A DNA stretch of 53,173 bases from Verrucomicrobiota bacterium (GTDB lineage Bacteria; Verrucomicrobiota; Verrucomicrobiia; Chthoniobacterales; UBA10450), in NCBI GenBank assembly GCA_003220155.1, contig QHRO01000023.1, positions 1-53,173 of the forward strand, read 5' to 3'. A model generated the notes under the pieces. That model did not search any database. It worked only from the letters and a program-made list of their open reading frames with translations, and had not been told where the DNA came from. Position numbers and translations under genes: made by a program. Positions 15,781 through 25,586 of the stretch are shown piece by piece; position 1 is the first letter of the stretch; each line of letters starts with the position of its first letter.

Positions 15781-16847
15781 GGCGCAGAGGAGAGGTCGAG
15801 CCAATGCGGATTGCATTGCGCGTGGTTGGCAATTTCATCGAGGATGGACGGCAGGTCACGCTTTGGACGCCAGTTAAACTGGGCAGCGATTTGTCGATTA
15901 TCCATCACCAGCCACGGAACATCGAAAGAACGCGGGGTCAGATCGGATTCGAGCGAATGTTTTCCGAAACGCTCCGCGCACCAGCTTGTAAGTTGCGCCA
16001 GAGACATGGCGTTAGCGGCGCCCCCTCCGACGTTGAACGTCATGGCTTCCGGTTTCTGAGAGTATTCTATTTGCTGTGCGACAAGCTCGGCCAAATCGTT
16101 GGGATGAAGCCCGTCCCTAACCTGCCGGCCCGAGCCATCAAACCCGATGTATTTCAGCGGGCGCTTTTGCGAGTAGGCATGTATCCAGTAAGAGAAAATC
16201 CCTTGCTCTGCGGTTCCAAACTGAGCTGCTCCCGCGATAACGCCGCAGCGATTAATCCATAATGGAAAAGAGAAACTGTGTTGGTATTCCAGAGCCAGGT
16301 ACTCGGAAGCCAGCTTGGTGCTGCCATAGAGTGAAACCGGAGGTGAAGTTGAGAATTCCGTCGTCAGCCCGTTAGCTGACGCGCCCTGGACCGGAGCGGC
16401 GGCTTTATCCCACTCGAAAGCGTGGTTGCCTTTGATTAACGGCAACCCTGCCAGCGCAGGAATAGAGTAGACACGGCTGGTACTCAGGAGAACCAGGCCT
16501 GCTTTAACGCGTTTGCAATATTCAAGGACATTTGCCGTTCCGTAGAGGTTGTGTTCGATCACCTGCCGCGAGCTGCTCTGATTGTCTACTCCGGCGAGGA
16601 CGCTGGGATTAGCAGCGGCATCAATTACCCAATCAACCGCGGGAAGGTTCTCGAAGTCCGAGGCGTTTCGAACATCGCCGTGCTGGACGGAGATTCCTCG
16701 TGAGCGCAAGATCGAACGATTCGTCTCGCTTCCGGGCCTGACGAAGTTGTCGATCCCGCTAATTTTGAAAGAAGGCTGGTGCTCACGAAACCAGGTTGCG
16801 AGCGAACTACCGACAAAGCCGCAGATTCCGGTAACGAAGAGTTTCAT
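15777..16847 (-). CDS. NAD-dependent epimerase (CDP-paratose 2-epimerase-like)
   Basis: An extended SDR of 356 residues. The Rossmann motif GICGFVG is at residues 7-13, the active-site Ser lies in LLSTSRVYSI, and YGSTKLASEY supplies YxxxK. The AGAAQFGTAEQGIFSYWI stretch is characteristic of the CDP-tyvelose/paratose 2-epimerase branch. It would interconvert 2-epimers of a nucleotide sugar, but the exact sugar is not settled. The ATG at 16847 is preferred because the nucleotide-binding strand begins there. It is the first gene of the minus-strand operon with the glycosyltransferase and methyltransferase. Confidence 0.86.
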   Translation of the reverse strand: MKLFVTGICGFVGSSLATWFREHQPSFKISGIDNFVRPGSETNRSILRSRGISVQHGDVRNASDFENLPAVDWVIDAAANPSVLAGVDNQSSSRQVIEHNLYGTANVLEYCKRVKAGLVLLSTSRVYSIPALAGLPLIKGNHAFEWDKAAAPVQGASANGLTTEFSTSPPVSLYGSTKLASEYLALEYQHSFSFPLWINRCGVIAGAAQFGTAEQGIFSYWIHAYSQKRPLKYIGFDGSGRQVRDGLHPNDLAELVAQQIEYSQKPEAMTFNVGGGAANAMSLAQLTSWCAERFGKHSLESDLTPRSFDVPWLVMDNRQIAAQFNWRPKRDLPSILDEIANHAQCNPHWLDLSSAP

Positions 16848-16970
16848 CGCGAAAGGCGACAATGAGGTTCGGTTGCGGACCAATCAAAATTAATTTTGAC
16901 CATGGACACGCTGAAGATGACGCTCCTGCGATTGTAGCGAAAGCACGAACAAGAGGGTAGAGCTGTCACA

Positions 16971-17831
16971 GTGAACGATTTTCTTCTGTCCATTTTACTC
17001 GGCGTAGTCGAAGGACTAACGGAATTTTTGCCAGTCAGCTCGACCGCTCATCTCCGGATCGTCGAGGCGCTGCTACATCTCGATCTGCACGATGCTTATT
17101 GGAAGATGTACACGATCGTGATCCAACTGGGAGCAATCCTGGCGCTGCCGGTTTATTTTTGGAATCGGATCCTCAAATTTCTTGCGACTTTCCCGCGCGG
17201 CGAAAGTGGAAGGCGTAATCTTTTCACGCATCCACTCGGGCTCACCCTCATCGCCTTTGTGATCACCGCGGTGCCATCGTTTCTTTTGAAAAAACAAATC
17301 GGGCAGAACCTGGAAAATCTTTGGGTGATGGCGTGGGCACTGTTCATCGGCGGCGTCATCATGTGGTTGGTGGACGCGTTGTGTCGCAATCCACGCACAT
17401 TGCGAATGGAGGAAATTTCGTTGCCGCAGGCAGCCTGGATCGGTTTCACCCAGATTGCATCGGCTGTTTTCCCGGGGACCTCGCGTTCGATGTCAACCAT
17501 CGCGGCCGGGCAGTTGGCCGGGCTTTCCCGGAGCGCAGCGTTGGAGTTTTCGTTTTTCCTTTCCATGCCGACGATGGTAGTTGCGACCGGCTACGATTTG
17601 CTCAAGACCTTGCGGCACGGTAGCGATGAAACAAGACTCGCGCCGCTGGTCATGACCGGGCACAATTGGGTAGTGCTAATGATTGGAGCAATTGCTTCGT
17701 TTGTGGTGGCATTGGGCGTTGTCGCCTGGTTTATGAACTGGGTGCGGGCGCGTGGCTTCGCGCCGTTTGCGATTTATCGAATTGTTTTGGCGGTGGTATT
17801 ATTCGCACTGCTAATGCGCGGTTTGATTTGA
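16971..17831 (+). CDS. uppP: Undecaprenyl-diphosphatase (bacitracin resistance)
   Basis: UppP/BacA (286 aa) is a polytopic inner-membrane enzyme that dephosphorylates undecaprenyl diphosphate to recycle the glycan lipid carrier. Both family signatures are present: EGLTEFLPVSSTAHL at 14-28 and FPGTSRSMSTI near 165-175. The start is GTG at 16971. The gene ends with GAGG overlapping its stop, which serves as the ribosome-binding site of the next gene. Confidence 0.94.
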   Translation: MNDFLLSILLGVVEGLTEFLPVSSTAHLRIVEALLHLDLHDAYWKMYTIVIQLGAILALPVYFWNRILKFLATFPRGESGRRNLFTHPLGLTLIAFVITAVPSFLLKKQIGQNLENLWVMAWALFIGGVIMWLVDALCRNPRTLRMEEISLPQAAWIGFTQIASAVFPGTSRSMSTIAAGQLAGLSRSAALEFSFFLSMPTMVVATGYDLLKTLRHGSDETRLAPLVMTGHNWVVLMIGAIASFVVALGVVAWFMNWVRARGFAPFAIYRIVLAVVLFALLMRGLI

Positions 17832-17835
17832 GGAA

Positions 17836-18240
17836 ATGGCTACGACCGACGTGATTCTGCCCGATCTGCAAAGCTGCGTGCTATGTGAGGATGTCCGGCA
17901 CGAATTCAATGGCATGCAGACGCTGGTGGGCGTGATCAATATCGTGCCTGCCCCGCAGTTACCCATCACCTGCATGCGACTTTGCATTTGGTCGCGCTGG
18001 TGCAGCGGCGCGGGGAGATTCAAGCAGCGCTCGCGCATCATCGGAGTGGATGAGCAACAGGTGCTGGCACAGGCGGAGGTGGATTTCGAGTTAAAGGAAA
18101 TGGAAGGACACGCCACGAATGTCCATTACTTTGGCGGGGTGCAGTTCCAGCAGTTTGGGCTGCATCACGTCGAGATTTATCTTCAGGACGAACTGCGATT
18201 GCGTTTTCCGTTGCCGGTGGTGCGAGTGGTGGCGAAGTAA
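17836..18240 (+). CDS. Conserved hypothetical protein (134 aa)
   Basis: A soluble protein of 134 residues with no motif I can assign to a function. It has two Cys near the start (C14, C17 in SCVLC), a GVINIVPAPQLPI segment, and beta-strand-like alternation through to FPLPVVRVV. That pattern resembles the small DUF6941-type family of bacterial proteins, which I name only tentatively. It begins 4 bp after uppP with the GAGGAA ribosome-binding site inside the uppP stop, so the two are probably co-transcribed. Confidence 0.7.
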   Translation: MATTDVILPDLQSCVLCEDVRHEFNGMQTLVGVINIVPAPQLPITCMRLCIWSRWCSGAGRFKQRSRIIGVDEQQVLAQAEVDFELKEMEGHATNVHYFGGVQFQQFGLHHVEIYLQDELRLRFPLPVVRVVAK

Positions 18241-18250
18241 ATGACTCATC

Positions 18251-18270
18251 ATTCGGCAGGGATGCCGAAT
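18251..18270. repeat. Small perfect hairpin
   Basis: ATTCGGCA-GGGA-TGCCGAAT is an 8-bp stem with a 4-nt loop, placed between two convergent genes. It resembles the hairpin at about 8690-8708. A bidirectional transcription-ending role is possible, but no T-run follows. Confidence 0.5.
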
Positions 18271-18311
18271 GTAGCGGAAGCCGACGCTCCCGAAATGCAG
18301 AAACAGACGCG

Positions 18312-18455
18312 CTACGCCCGCCAAAGGACCAGGATTAAGATTATCAGAAGCAATAAACCGCCGCCCGGATAATAACCCCAGCCCGAGCTATAGGGCCAGG
18401 TCGGCAATGCGCCAATTAATAACAGCAGCAGAATGATCAGTAGGATGGTACGCAT
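18312..18455 (-). CDS. Small membrane protein, DUF3309 family
   Basis: A 47-residue protein starting at ATG 18455. Two hydrophobic helices flank the family's ALPTWPYSSGWGYYPGGG loop, which is nearly invariant in DUF3309. Function is unknown; members are often stress-associated in proteobacteria. A longer in-frame upstream extension exists but is antisense to purA, so the short form is preferred. Confidence 0.78.
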   Translation of the reverse strand: MRTILLIILLLLLIGALPTWPYSSGWGYYPGGGLLLLIILILVLWRA

Positions 18456-18533
18456 ATTTTGTTCAGATACCTCATTATCGTGCCGCATGTCCAGAATGGT
18501 CTTGCGCGGCACGCCGCTGCTCTTATCCTGTGA

Positions 18534-19859
<1,326 letters not shown>

Positions 19860-19861
19860 GG

Positions 19862-20572
19862 ATGGCGACGCCAAAAATCATTCCGCGACATATCGCCATC
19901 ATCATGGATGGGAACGGTCGCTGGGCCAGGCAGCGTGGTTTACCGCGGATCAAGGGCCACGAGAAAGGGGCGGACGCGGTGCGCGAATGTGTGGAAGGCT
20001 GCGGCGAATTGAAGGTGGCGTACCTTACGCTCTACGCCTTCTCCGCGGAAAACTGGCAGCGACCAAAAAGCGAAGTCTTCGCGTTGATGCGGTTGCTCGA
20101 GAAATTTTTAAAGGATAAAACGCCAGAGCTAATCGAGAAAAATGTCCGGCTACAGGCAATCGGACGACTGACCGATTTACCGGACAACTGCCAGAAGCGA
20201 TTGCACGAATCGATCAAACGCACGGCCTCGAACACTGGGCTTACCCTCGTTCTCGCGCTCAGTTACGGTGGCCGCGACGAGATCATCGATGGAATTCGCA
20301 GTTTGCTGCGCGAAGTCGAAGCCGGCCACATTGATCGAGCGATGATTAATCCGGAGATGTTCAGCAAACATCTTTACACCCGGTATTATCCTGATCCAGA
20401 CCTGCTGATTCGCACCTCTGGTGAGATGCGGATTTCCAATTTTTTGCTCTGGCAGCTTTCTTATACCGAAATGTATGTGACGCCAAAGCTATGGCCGGAT
20501 TTCACGAAGAAAGATTTGTGTGCAGCGGTTGACGATTTCGCGAAACGGCAACGCCGTTACGGCGGGGTGTGA
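19862..20572 (+). CDS. uppS: Isoprenyl transferase (undecaprenyl diphosphate synthase)
   Basis: A cis-prenyltransferase (236 aa) that builds undecaprenyl diphosphate from farnesyl diphosphate and IPP. IMDGNGRWARQRG (14-26) holds the catalytic Asp16, and RTSGEMRISNFLLWQ near the C-terminus binds IPP. The start is ATG 19862, with TGAGG (the purA stop region) just upstream. It pairs functionally with uppP nearby. Confidence 0.96.
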   Translation: MATPKIIPRHIAIIMDGNGRWARQRGLPRIKGHEKGADAVRECVEGCGELKVAYLTLYAFSAENWQRPKSEVFALMRLLEKFLKDKTPELIEKNVRLQAIGRLTDLPDNCQKRLHESIKRTASNTGLTLVLALSYGGRDEIIDGIRSLLREVEAGHIDRAMINPEMFSKHLYTRYYPDPDLLIRTSGEMRISNFLLWQLSYTEMYVTPKLWPDFTKKDLCAAVDDFAKRQRRYGGV

Positions 20573-20579
20573 TTCTTTG

Positions 20580-20629
20580 CAGGGACGTGCTTCTGCACGT
20601 CCAGGGCGAGAAGAATCTCGTGCCTCCGC
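20580..20629. repeat. Dispersed palindromic repeat, copy 1
   Basis: CAGGGACGTGCTTCTGCACG is followed by TCC and a right arm (GAAGAATCTCGTGCCTCCG). The same plan, GGAGGGACGCGCTTCTGCGCG followed by GAAGCTCGTCCCTCCG, occurs at 29399-29449. It sits between the convergent uppS and hemW genes. Confidence 0.65.
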
Positions 20630-20663
20630 AGAAGCCGGTGCTACCCGGAGGGATTGCCGGCGG

Positions 20664-21800
20664 CTACAACAACTCTTCGGCGACGGAATCGGCCAGCAAT
20701 TTTCCGGCGCGAGTCAGAGCGACGCGATTTGCCTGGCGCGAGAGCAATCCGTCGCTGATCAATTCCTCTGCCTGATTTCGATCGATCGTATCGACGACAA
20801 TTCCCTCACCCGTCCGCAGACCGAGCGCGATGTGCTCGATCCGTTTCATTGCGGGAGTTAATTTTTCGATCGACGTGATCGGTGATTCGTTGGCGAACAG
20901 GCGCCGGGCGTATTCATTATGATCGGCGATGTTCTGCCAGCGCTCGAATCCGCGCGTCGAAAACGCACTTGGACCGATCCCGATATAGTCCGCGCCGCGC
21001 CAGTAAGCCCGATTGTGCTCGGAGCGAAATCCCGGACGCGCATAATTTGAAATCTCGTAATGCTCGTAGCCAGCGCTCTCGAGCGTCGTCATCGCCAAGT
21101 CAAGAAAGCGTGCTTCGGTTTCATCGTTAACAGCGAATTCGCCACGTGCGAATCGCGCGAGAAACTCAGTGTCCTCTTCGTAGGTAAGGCAATAGGTAGA
21201 AATATGTTTGGGCTGGAGCTCGATCGTTTTCTGCAATGAATTGCGCCATTGCGTTTCCGTTTGCCCGGGTAATGCAAACATCAAGTCGATGCTGATGTTG
21301 GAAAATCCAGCGCTGCGAAAAATCCGAAATGACTCTTCCGCCTGAGTCGCGTCATGCTCGCGGCCCATCAAATTCAAAAGCTGGTTGTCCCAACTTTGCA
21401 CGCCGAGGCTGATACGATTGATCCCGGACTCGCGTAACGTTGCCGTTTTCTTTGCCGAGACACTCCCAGGGTTTGCCTCAATGCTCCATTCGCGCAATGC
21501 GCCGAGATCGAAAATTTCGTGAAATAGCTCGAGCAAGTTCTTCAATTGAGCCGTGCTGAGAACGGTCGGCGTGCCGCCGCCGAAGAATATTGTTTCCAGC
21601 GTCAGGGGAAATTTTTCCGCAACTCGCGTCGCTTCGAAGACGAGCGCCTCGCAAAAACGTGCGACCTCCGCTGCGTTCCCGCGCGTCTTGTAGAAAGCAC
21701 AGTAAGGACAAATGCGCGCGCAAAATGGAAAATGAACGTAAAGATGCCGGATCAGGTTTGAGGTGTGCGTCTCAGTTTCGTTCACAGAATCGTAAATCAT
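20664..21800 (-). CDS. hemW: Radical SAM heme chaperone HemW
   Basis: A 378-residue radical SAM protein of the HemN-like group. The cluster motif CxxxCxxC is C27/C31/C34 in CARICPYCAF, and ETIFFGGGTPT is the SAM-binding stretch. The extra N-terminal Cys pattern of true coproporphyrinogen dehydrogenase HemN is missing, so HemW (heme trafficking) fits better. The start at 21800 is divergent from the squalene synthase gene, with only a short shared upstream region. Confidence 0.92.
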   Translation of the reverse strand: MIYDSVNETETHTSNLIRHLYVHFPFCARICPYCAFYKTRGNAAEVARFCEALVFEATRVAEKFPLTLETIFFGGGTPTVLSTAQLKNLLELFHEIFDLGALREWSIEANPGSVSAKKTATLRESGINRISLGVQSWDNQLLNLMGREHDATQAEESFRIFRSAGFSNISIDLMFALPGQTETQWRNSLQKTIELQPKHISTYCLTYEEDTEFLARFARGEFAVNDETEARFLDLAMTTLESAGYEHYEISNYARPGFRSEHNRAYWRGADYIGIGPSAFSTRGFERWQNIADHNEYARRLFANESPITSIEKLTPAMKRIEHIALGLRTGEGIVVDTIDRNQAEELISDGLLSRQANRVALTRAGKLLADSVAEELL

Positions 21801-21856
21801 TCGATGCTTCCACAGTTACATCTCGCGGATCGGATCGAGCTGAGCAACCTTTGTCT

Positions 21857-22894
21857 GTGAACGAGCTCGAATTGCTGAAACCGGTTTCGCGTTCGTTTTA
21901 TATTTCGATTCGCTTACTGCCACGTGCGCTGCGGGAACCAGTCGCCCTGGCCTATTTGCTGGCGCGAACGAGCGACACCATTGCCGATAGCAGTACCGTT
22001 GCTGTTGAAAAACGAATCGAATTGCTGGATCGCTTCGCGGCGGGAATTGCCGGGAAAGATGAAGCGATCGGAAGGGAACTAGGGGAGGTGCTCGCTTCGC
22101 CGCAGGATCCCTCGATCCGAGCCGGACTGGCGGATTCCGCCTCCGCTGGGCTACGGTATGACGAGTCGCCCGGGATGACGGAAGGGGAAAAGACGTTGCT
22201 GGAATCGGCGGAGGCGGTTTTGCGAGCGCTGGAAAATCTTTCACCGGAAGATCAGCGCGATGTTCGCGAATTGCTCGCGATCATCACGCGTGGTCAGCGA
22301 CAGGATTTGACACGATGGCGTGGAGGACTGACGGCGGTGGCCAATGCGGACGAATTGCGGGACTACACTTATTTGGTTGCCGGTTGCGTGGGCGAATTTT
22401 GGACGCGCATTTGTTTCCGCAAAGTGCAGAGTTTCACGGCACGGGACGAAGCGGACATGCTCGAGCTGGGAAGGGATTATGGCCGGGGGTTGCAGTTAGT
22501 AAATATTTTGCGCGATGCGGGAAGCGATTTGCGCGCTGGTCGCTGTTACTTTCCGGAGGACGAATTGCGTGCTGCTAACCTTTCGGCGTCCGATCTACTG
22601 AACGCACCGGCTGACTTTCTGTCAATTTATCTGCGCTGGGTGGCGGAAGCGCGCGCTGGTTTGGACGCGGGGCTGGAATATTCCATTGCGATCAATCCGC
22701 CGCGAGTGCGCGTAGCGACGGTTCTGCCGGCAATGATCGGAGTACGGACGCTCTCGCTGATCGAGGAAAGCGGATTGGAAGCTGTGCGTACGCGGGTGAA
22801 AGTTCCGCGCAGTGCAGTGCGCGGCATGATCGCGTCGACCACGATCACGCTTGCAAGTCAAAGCCGGTTGCGACGGGCGCGGGCAAAACTGTAG
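21857..22894 (+). CDS. Squalene/phytoene synthase family protein
   Basis: A head-to-head prenyl synthase of 345 residues. Both Asp-rich motifs are present: DTIAD at 40-44 and RDAGSD at 219-224, followed by RAGRCYFPEDEL. The N-terminal SRSFYISIRLLPRALREP is typical. It would condense two farnesyl (or geranylgeranyl) diphosphates to squalene or phytoene; which one cannot be told. Start GTG 21857 is inferred, with TTG 21851 possible, because upstream codons run antisense through hemW. Residues of about 83-108 form an extra Ser/Ala/Gly-rich loop derived from repeat DNA (see separate entry). Hopanoid or carotenoid genes are not adjacent. Confidence 0.85.
   Translation: MNELELLKPVSRSFYISIRLLPRALREPVALAYLLARTSDTIADSSTVAVEKRIELLDRFAAGIAGKDEAIGRELGEVLASPQDPSIRAGLADSASAGLRYDESPGMTEGEKTLLESAEAVLRALENLSPEDQRDVRELLAIITRGQRQDLTRWRGGLTAVANADELRDYTYLVAGCVGEFWTRICFRKVQSFTARDEADMLELGRDYGRGLQLVNILRDAGSDLRAGRCYFPEDELRAANLSASDLLNAPADFLSIYLRWVAEARAGLDAGLEYSIAINPPRVRVATVLPAMIGVRTLSLIEESGLEAVRTRVKVPRSAVRGMIASTTITLASQSRLRRARAKL
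22103..22180. repeat. Repeat-derived in-frame insertion inside the squalene synthase gene
   Basis: The segment begins with GGATCCCTCG and ends with CGGGATGAC, the two ends of the intergenic repeat that reads GGATCCCTCGACTTCGCTCG plus GGATGAC at 25140-25167. Bases 22105-22132 match the reverse complement of 4460-4488 in lpxB at all but a few positions. The encoded residues (PSIRAGLADSASAGLRYDES) fall between two conserved helices and have no family counterpart that I know. Confidence 0.6.
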
Positions 22895-23187
22895 CAGCGA
22901 CGTGGCATTCGGATTGTCGAATTAACGCTTCAGCCCTGGCTCGACAGAGTCTCGCCCTGCCAATTCACGGCGACGATTGTTGGTTGGGCGACGCTCCGCG
23001 GGGCCACAAAAGCGGGGTCCCTAACCCCAAAAGCGTTCGGAGCTCGGGACGGTACGAATGACAAGGAAAACGGTTCGCGAAACGTGTTGGCGAGTTCTAG
23101 CCGCCGTCGTTGGCCGCGGCTATCATCTGATCACAGATTCGATCGATTTTCGGCGGTCATAGACCGCGGCTACAGAAGAAGCCAAGC
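22895..23187. other. Convergent intergenic region with two repeat families
   Basis: These 293 bp between two convergent genes contain no coding sequence. At 22986-23012 lies GGGCGACGCTCCGCGGGGCC, a second copy of the element at 10850-10876. At about 23098-23175 lies a palindromic unit with GGCCGCGGCTA and CGGCGGTCATAGACCGCGGC followed by TACAG, related to 25044-25107 and to the insertion in queA. Confidence 0.65.
23098..23175. repeat. CCGCGGCTACAG repeat, copy 1
   Basis: CTAGCCGCCG, GGCCGCGGCTA and CGGCGGTCATAGACCGCGGC-TACAG form an imperfect palindrome. The same GACCGCCG/CGCTACAG words occur at 25044-25107 and at 24439-24498 within queA. Confidence 0.65.
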
Positions 23188-23976
23188 TCAGAGAAAGTAA
23201 TTTCGCTGTCTCTCGCTAATCGGGCGGTCGAGCCTTTCGAGCACCGTCATCATGTCTTCCCACACTTTGCGTTTCTCACTCGGCGATTGGTTCCGCAGCA
23301 AATACGACGGGTGATAGGTGATCATGAGAGGCGTGTCGTGATAGGACTGCCATTTACCACGCAACTCACGCATTACGCCGCGCGCTCCGAGCAAACCTTC
23401 CACCGCGGTTGCCCCCAGCGCGACCACCACGCGTGGTTGAATAATTTCGATTTGCTCAATCAGATAGCCGATGCAGGTCCGCATTTCTTCAGGCGTCGGC
23501 GGACGATTTCCGGACACGCCCTTCGGCATGTCGGGACGGCATTTTAAAATATTTGCGATGTAAACCTCGTCGCGGCTAAGGCCCATCGTCTCGATGATGC
23601 GAGTGAGCAATTGACCGGCCCGGCCCACGAAGGGCTCGCCGCGCGCATCTTCATCCGCGCCTGGTGCTTCACCGATGAACATCAACTCCGCATCCGGATT
23701 ACCGACACCGAAAACGGTTTGGGTGCGGCTCCGCGCGAGGTGCGGACACTTCATACAAACGCAGACGCGATCGCGAACCTGCCCGAGCGCCGCGGCTTTC
23801 GCCGCAATATCGGCAACGTTGTGGTCCGGTCGAGACTCAAGCAATCGGTTAAGCGTCGCGCGGGAAACGCGGAATGGTTTCTCCCGGGAATCGCGAATTT
23901 CCCTGAGCGCTTCGAGAACGAGGGAAAGCGCGGGCTGAAGCACGGCTGATGATGTCACCTTTGCGCGCTCGATCAA
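23188..23976 (-). CDS. Family 4 uracil-DNA glycosylase (Fe-S)
   Basis: A 262-residue uracil-DNA glycosylase that removes uracil from deaminated DNA. The family 4 active-site motif GEAPGADED is at 102-110, GRAGQLL follows, and HPSYLLR lies at 222-228. Likely 4Fe-4S ligands are C74, C77 (CMKC), C146 (LKCRP) and C168 (MRTC). About 60 poorly conserved residues precede the core. It is convergent with the squalene synthase gene, and its start is divergent from queA with 18 bp between them. Confidence 0.9.
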   Translation of the reverse strand: MIERAKVTSSAVLQPALSLVLEALREIRDSREKPFRVSRATLNRLLESRPDHNVADIAAKAAALGQVRDRVCVCMKCPHLARSRTQTVFGVGNPDAELMFIGEAPGADEDARGEPFVGRAGQLLTRIIETMGLSRDEVYIANILKCRPDMPKGVSGNRPPTPEEMRTCIGYLIEQIEIIQPRVVVALGATAVEGLLGARGVMRELRGKWQSYHDTPLMITYHPSYLLRNQSPSEKRKVWEDMMTVLERLDRPISERQRNYFL

Positions 23977-23994
23977 ATCCTTTCATGATGAAGC

Positions 23995-25023
23995 GTGAGC
24001 AGGCGGCTAAATGATTACAATTACGAACTGCCGCGCGAATTGATTGCGCAACATCCACTGCCGCGCCGGGAGGATTCGCGCATGATGGTGTTACATCGCG
24101 AACGGAAGAAAATCGAACATGCGCATTTTGTTGATCTCAGAAAATTCCTGCGCCATGACGATCTACTCGTTTTGAATAACTCGCGCGTTCTCCCGGCGCG
24201 TCATTTTTCCGACGACGGAAAATTCGAGTTTTTATTTCTGGAAAAGGTTGCGCCTTGTCGTTGGAAAGCGTTGGTAAAGCCGAACCGCAAATTTGGAAAA
24301 GGCGCAGCCGCCTTTATTCAAGGAGTGCACGCGGAACCGGGCGACATTTTTGCCAATGGCTCACGGGAAATCGTGATGTCTGACGACATCGATCTTCAGC
24401 ACGGCGGTGCGATGCCTCTGCCGCCATATATCAAGCGATCGGCGGTGATCCGCCTTCGCGCAGCTACGGCGCGACAGGTAGACCGCCGCTACAGGGCCGA
24501 AGATGAAGCGCGCTATCAAACGGTGTTCGCGAAATACGAGGGCTCACTGGCGGCGCCAACGGCCGGACTGCATTTCACGCCGCAAATTCTGGGCACTCTT
24601 CCGCACGTTTTCATCACCCTCCATGTCGGGACGGCAACTTTTCGTCCGGTCAAAGTGGAAGACATCACTCAACATCAAATGCATCCAGAGCGATTTTCGA
24701 TCTCTCCGGATGCAGCCGAGGCCATCGCGAAAGCAAAGCGCATCGTCGCGGTCGGAACAACAACCGTTCGGGTCTTGGAATCGGTTCAGCGCAGCCTTGG
24801 AGGAATTCAAGCGAGCGAAGGCGAGACGAATATTTTTATTTATCCGCCATTCAAGTTTCGAGTGGTCGATGTTTTACTGACGAATTTTCACCTGCCGCGG
24901 TCGACCCTGCTCATGCTGGTAAGCGCATTTGCCGGGCGCGAATTTATTCTGCGCGCTTATGAAGAAGCGGTGCGGGAGCGGTATCGATTTTTCAGCTACG
25001 GCGATTGCATGCTGATTTTGTAG
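23995..25023 (+). CDS. queA: S-adenosylmethionine:tRNA ribosyltransferase-isomerase
   Basis: QueA (342 aa) adds the cyclopentene ring of queuosine to tRNA, using SAM as ribosyl donor. Family landmarks are LPRELIAQHPLPRREDSRMM (12-31), NNSRVLPARH, MPLPPYIKR (140-148), LAAPTAGLHFT and VGTTTVRVLES. Start GTG 23995 matches the family N-terminus DYNYELP. Between PPYIKR and DEARYQTVF sit 20 extra residues (149-168), rich in Arg and Ala and encoded by repeat-like DNA. All visible motifs are otherwise intact. Confidence 0.95.
   Translation: MSRRLNDYNYELPRELIAQHPLPRREDSRMMVLHRERKKIEHAHFVDLRKFLRHDDLLVLNNSRVLPARHFSDDGKFEFLFLEKVAPCRWKALVKPNRKFGKGAAAFIQGVHAEPGDIFANGSREIVMSDDIDLQHGGAMPLPPYIKRSAVIRLRAATARQVDRRYRAEDEARYQTVFAKYEGSLAAPTAGLHFTPQILGTLPHVFITLHVGTATFRPVKVEDITQHQMHPERFSISPDAAEAIAKAKRIVAVGTTTVRVLESVQRSLGGIQASEGETNIFIYPPFKFRVVDVLLTNFHLPRSTLLMLVSAFAGREFILRAYEEAVRERYRFFSYGDCMLIL
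24439..24498. repeat. Repeat-derived in-frame insertion inside queA
   Basis: About 60 bp (20 codons) contain the perfect hairpin GGCGG-TGAT-CCGCC (24441-24454), AGCTACGGCGCGACAG, and GACCGCCGCTACAG at 24481-24494. Those last words match the repeat units at 23161-23174 (GACCGCGGCTACAG with one change before it) and 25094-25106 (GCGCCGCTACAG). The encoded residues are absent from QueA proteins as I know them. Confidence 0.55.
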
Positions 25024-25043
25024 CCGTGATTCACGTTAAATCC

Positions 25044-25167
25044 TATAGCGGCGTCTATGACCGCCGGGCGCATGAAAAATTTCGGCGCTTTTAGAGCGCC
25101 GCTACAGACAGAGCCCAGAAATCTTAAAGCTAGCTCATCGGGATCCCTCGACTTCGCTCGGGATGAC
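25044..25167. repeat. Two intergenic repeats: CCGCTACAG unit and half-palindrome
   Basis: Bases 25044-25107 read TATAGCGGCGTCTATGACCG, then a middle, then CGGCGC-TTTTAGA-GCGCCGCTACAG, which can fold into a hairpin. Bases 25140-25167 are GGGATCCCTCGACTTCGCTC followed by GGGATGAC, one arm of the element seen whole at 28182 and 31036. They fill the gap between queA and the thioesterase gene. Confidence 0.7.
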
Positions 25168-25190
25168 CGGTTATAAGGTGACCACTCAAC

Positions 25191-25586
25191 ATGCAGTCGC
25201 CCGAAAAACCGAAAGGCGAATTGGTCATTCGCACCATCGCGATGCCGGCGGACACAAATCCCAATGGCGATATTTTTGGCGGATGGTTGATGTCGCAAAT
25301 GGATCTCGGCAGCGGCATTCTCGCTTCGAAAACAGCGAAAGCGCGCGTGGTTACTGTCGCGATGGAAGGTTTATCCTTCCTGCAACCGGTAGGAGTAGGG
25401 GATACGGTTGCGTGTTATGCCTGGGTGGAAAAAATTGGCCGCACATCAATGACCATCCCGGTGGAGGTTTGGGTCGAACGCTTCCGGGAACACGGCCGGC
25501 AAATCCTGGTGACGCGCGGCGTTTTCGTTTGCGTCGCGGTCGATGATGCCGGCCGACCGATTCCGGTGCAGCGGGATGCCGGCTAG
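25191..25586 (+). CDS. Acyl-CoA thioesterase (YciA-type hotdog)
   Basis: A single-hotdog thioesterase of 131 residues that hydrolyses acyl-CoA. The YciA-type pattern is clear: AMPADTNPNGDIFGGWLMSQ (17-36) holds the active-site Asn/Asp region, followed by LQPVGVGDTVACYAWVEKIG and MTIPVEVWVER. The length is normal. It converges on the small secreted protein gene, with a 4-bp overlap at the 3' ends. Confidence 0.85.
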   Translation: MQSPEKPKGELVIRTIAMPADTNPNGDIFGGWLMSQMDLGSGILASKTAKARVVTVAMEGLSFLQPVGVGDTVACYAWVEKIGRTSMTIPVEVWVERFREHGRQILVTRGVFVCVAVDDAGRPIPVQRDAG

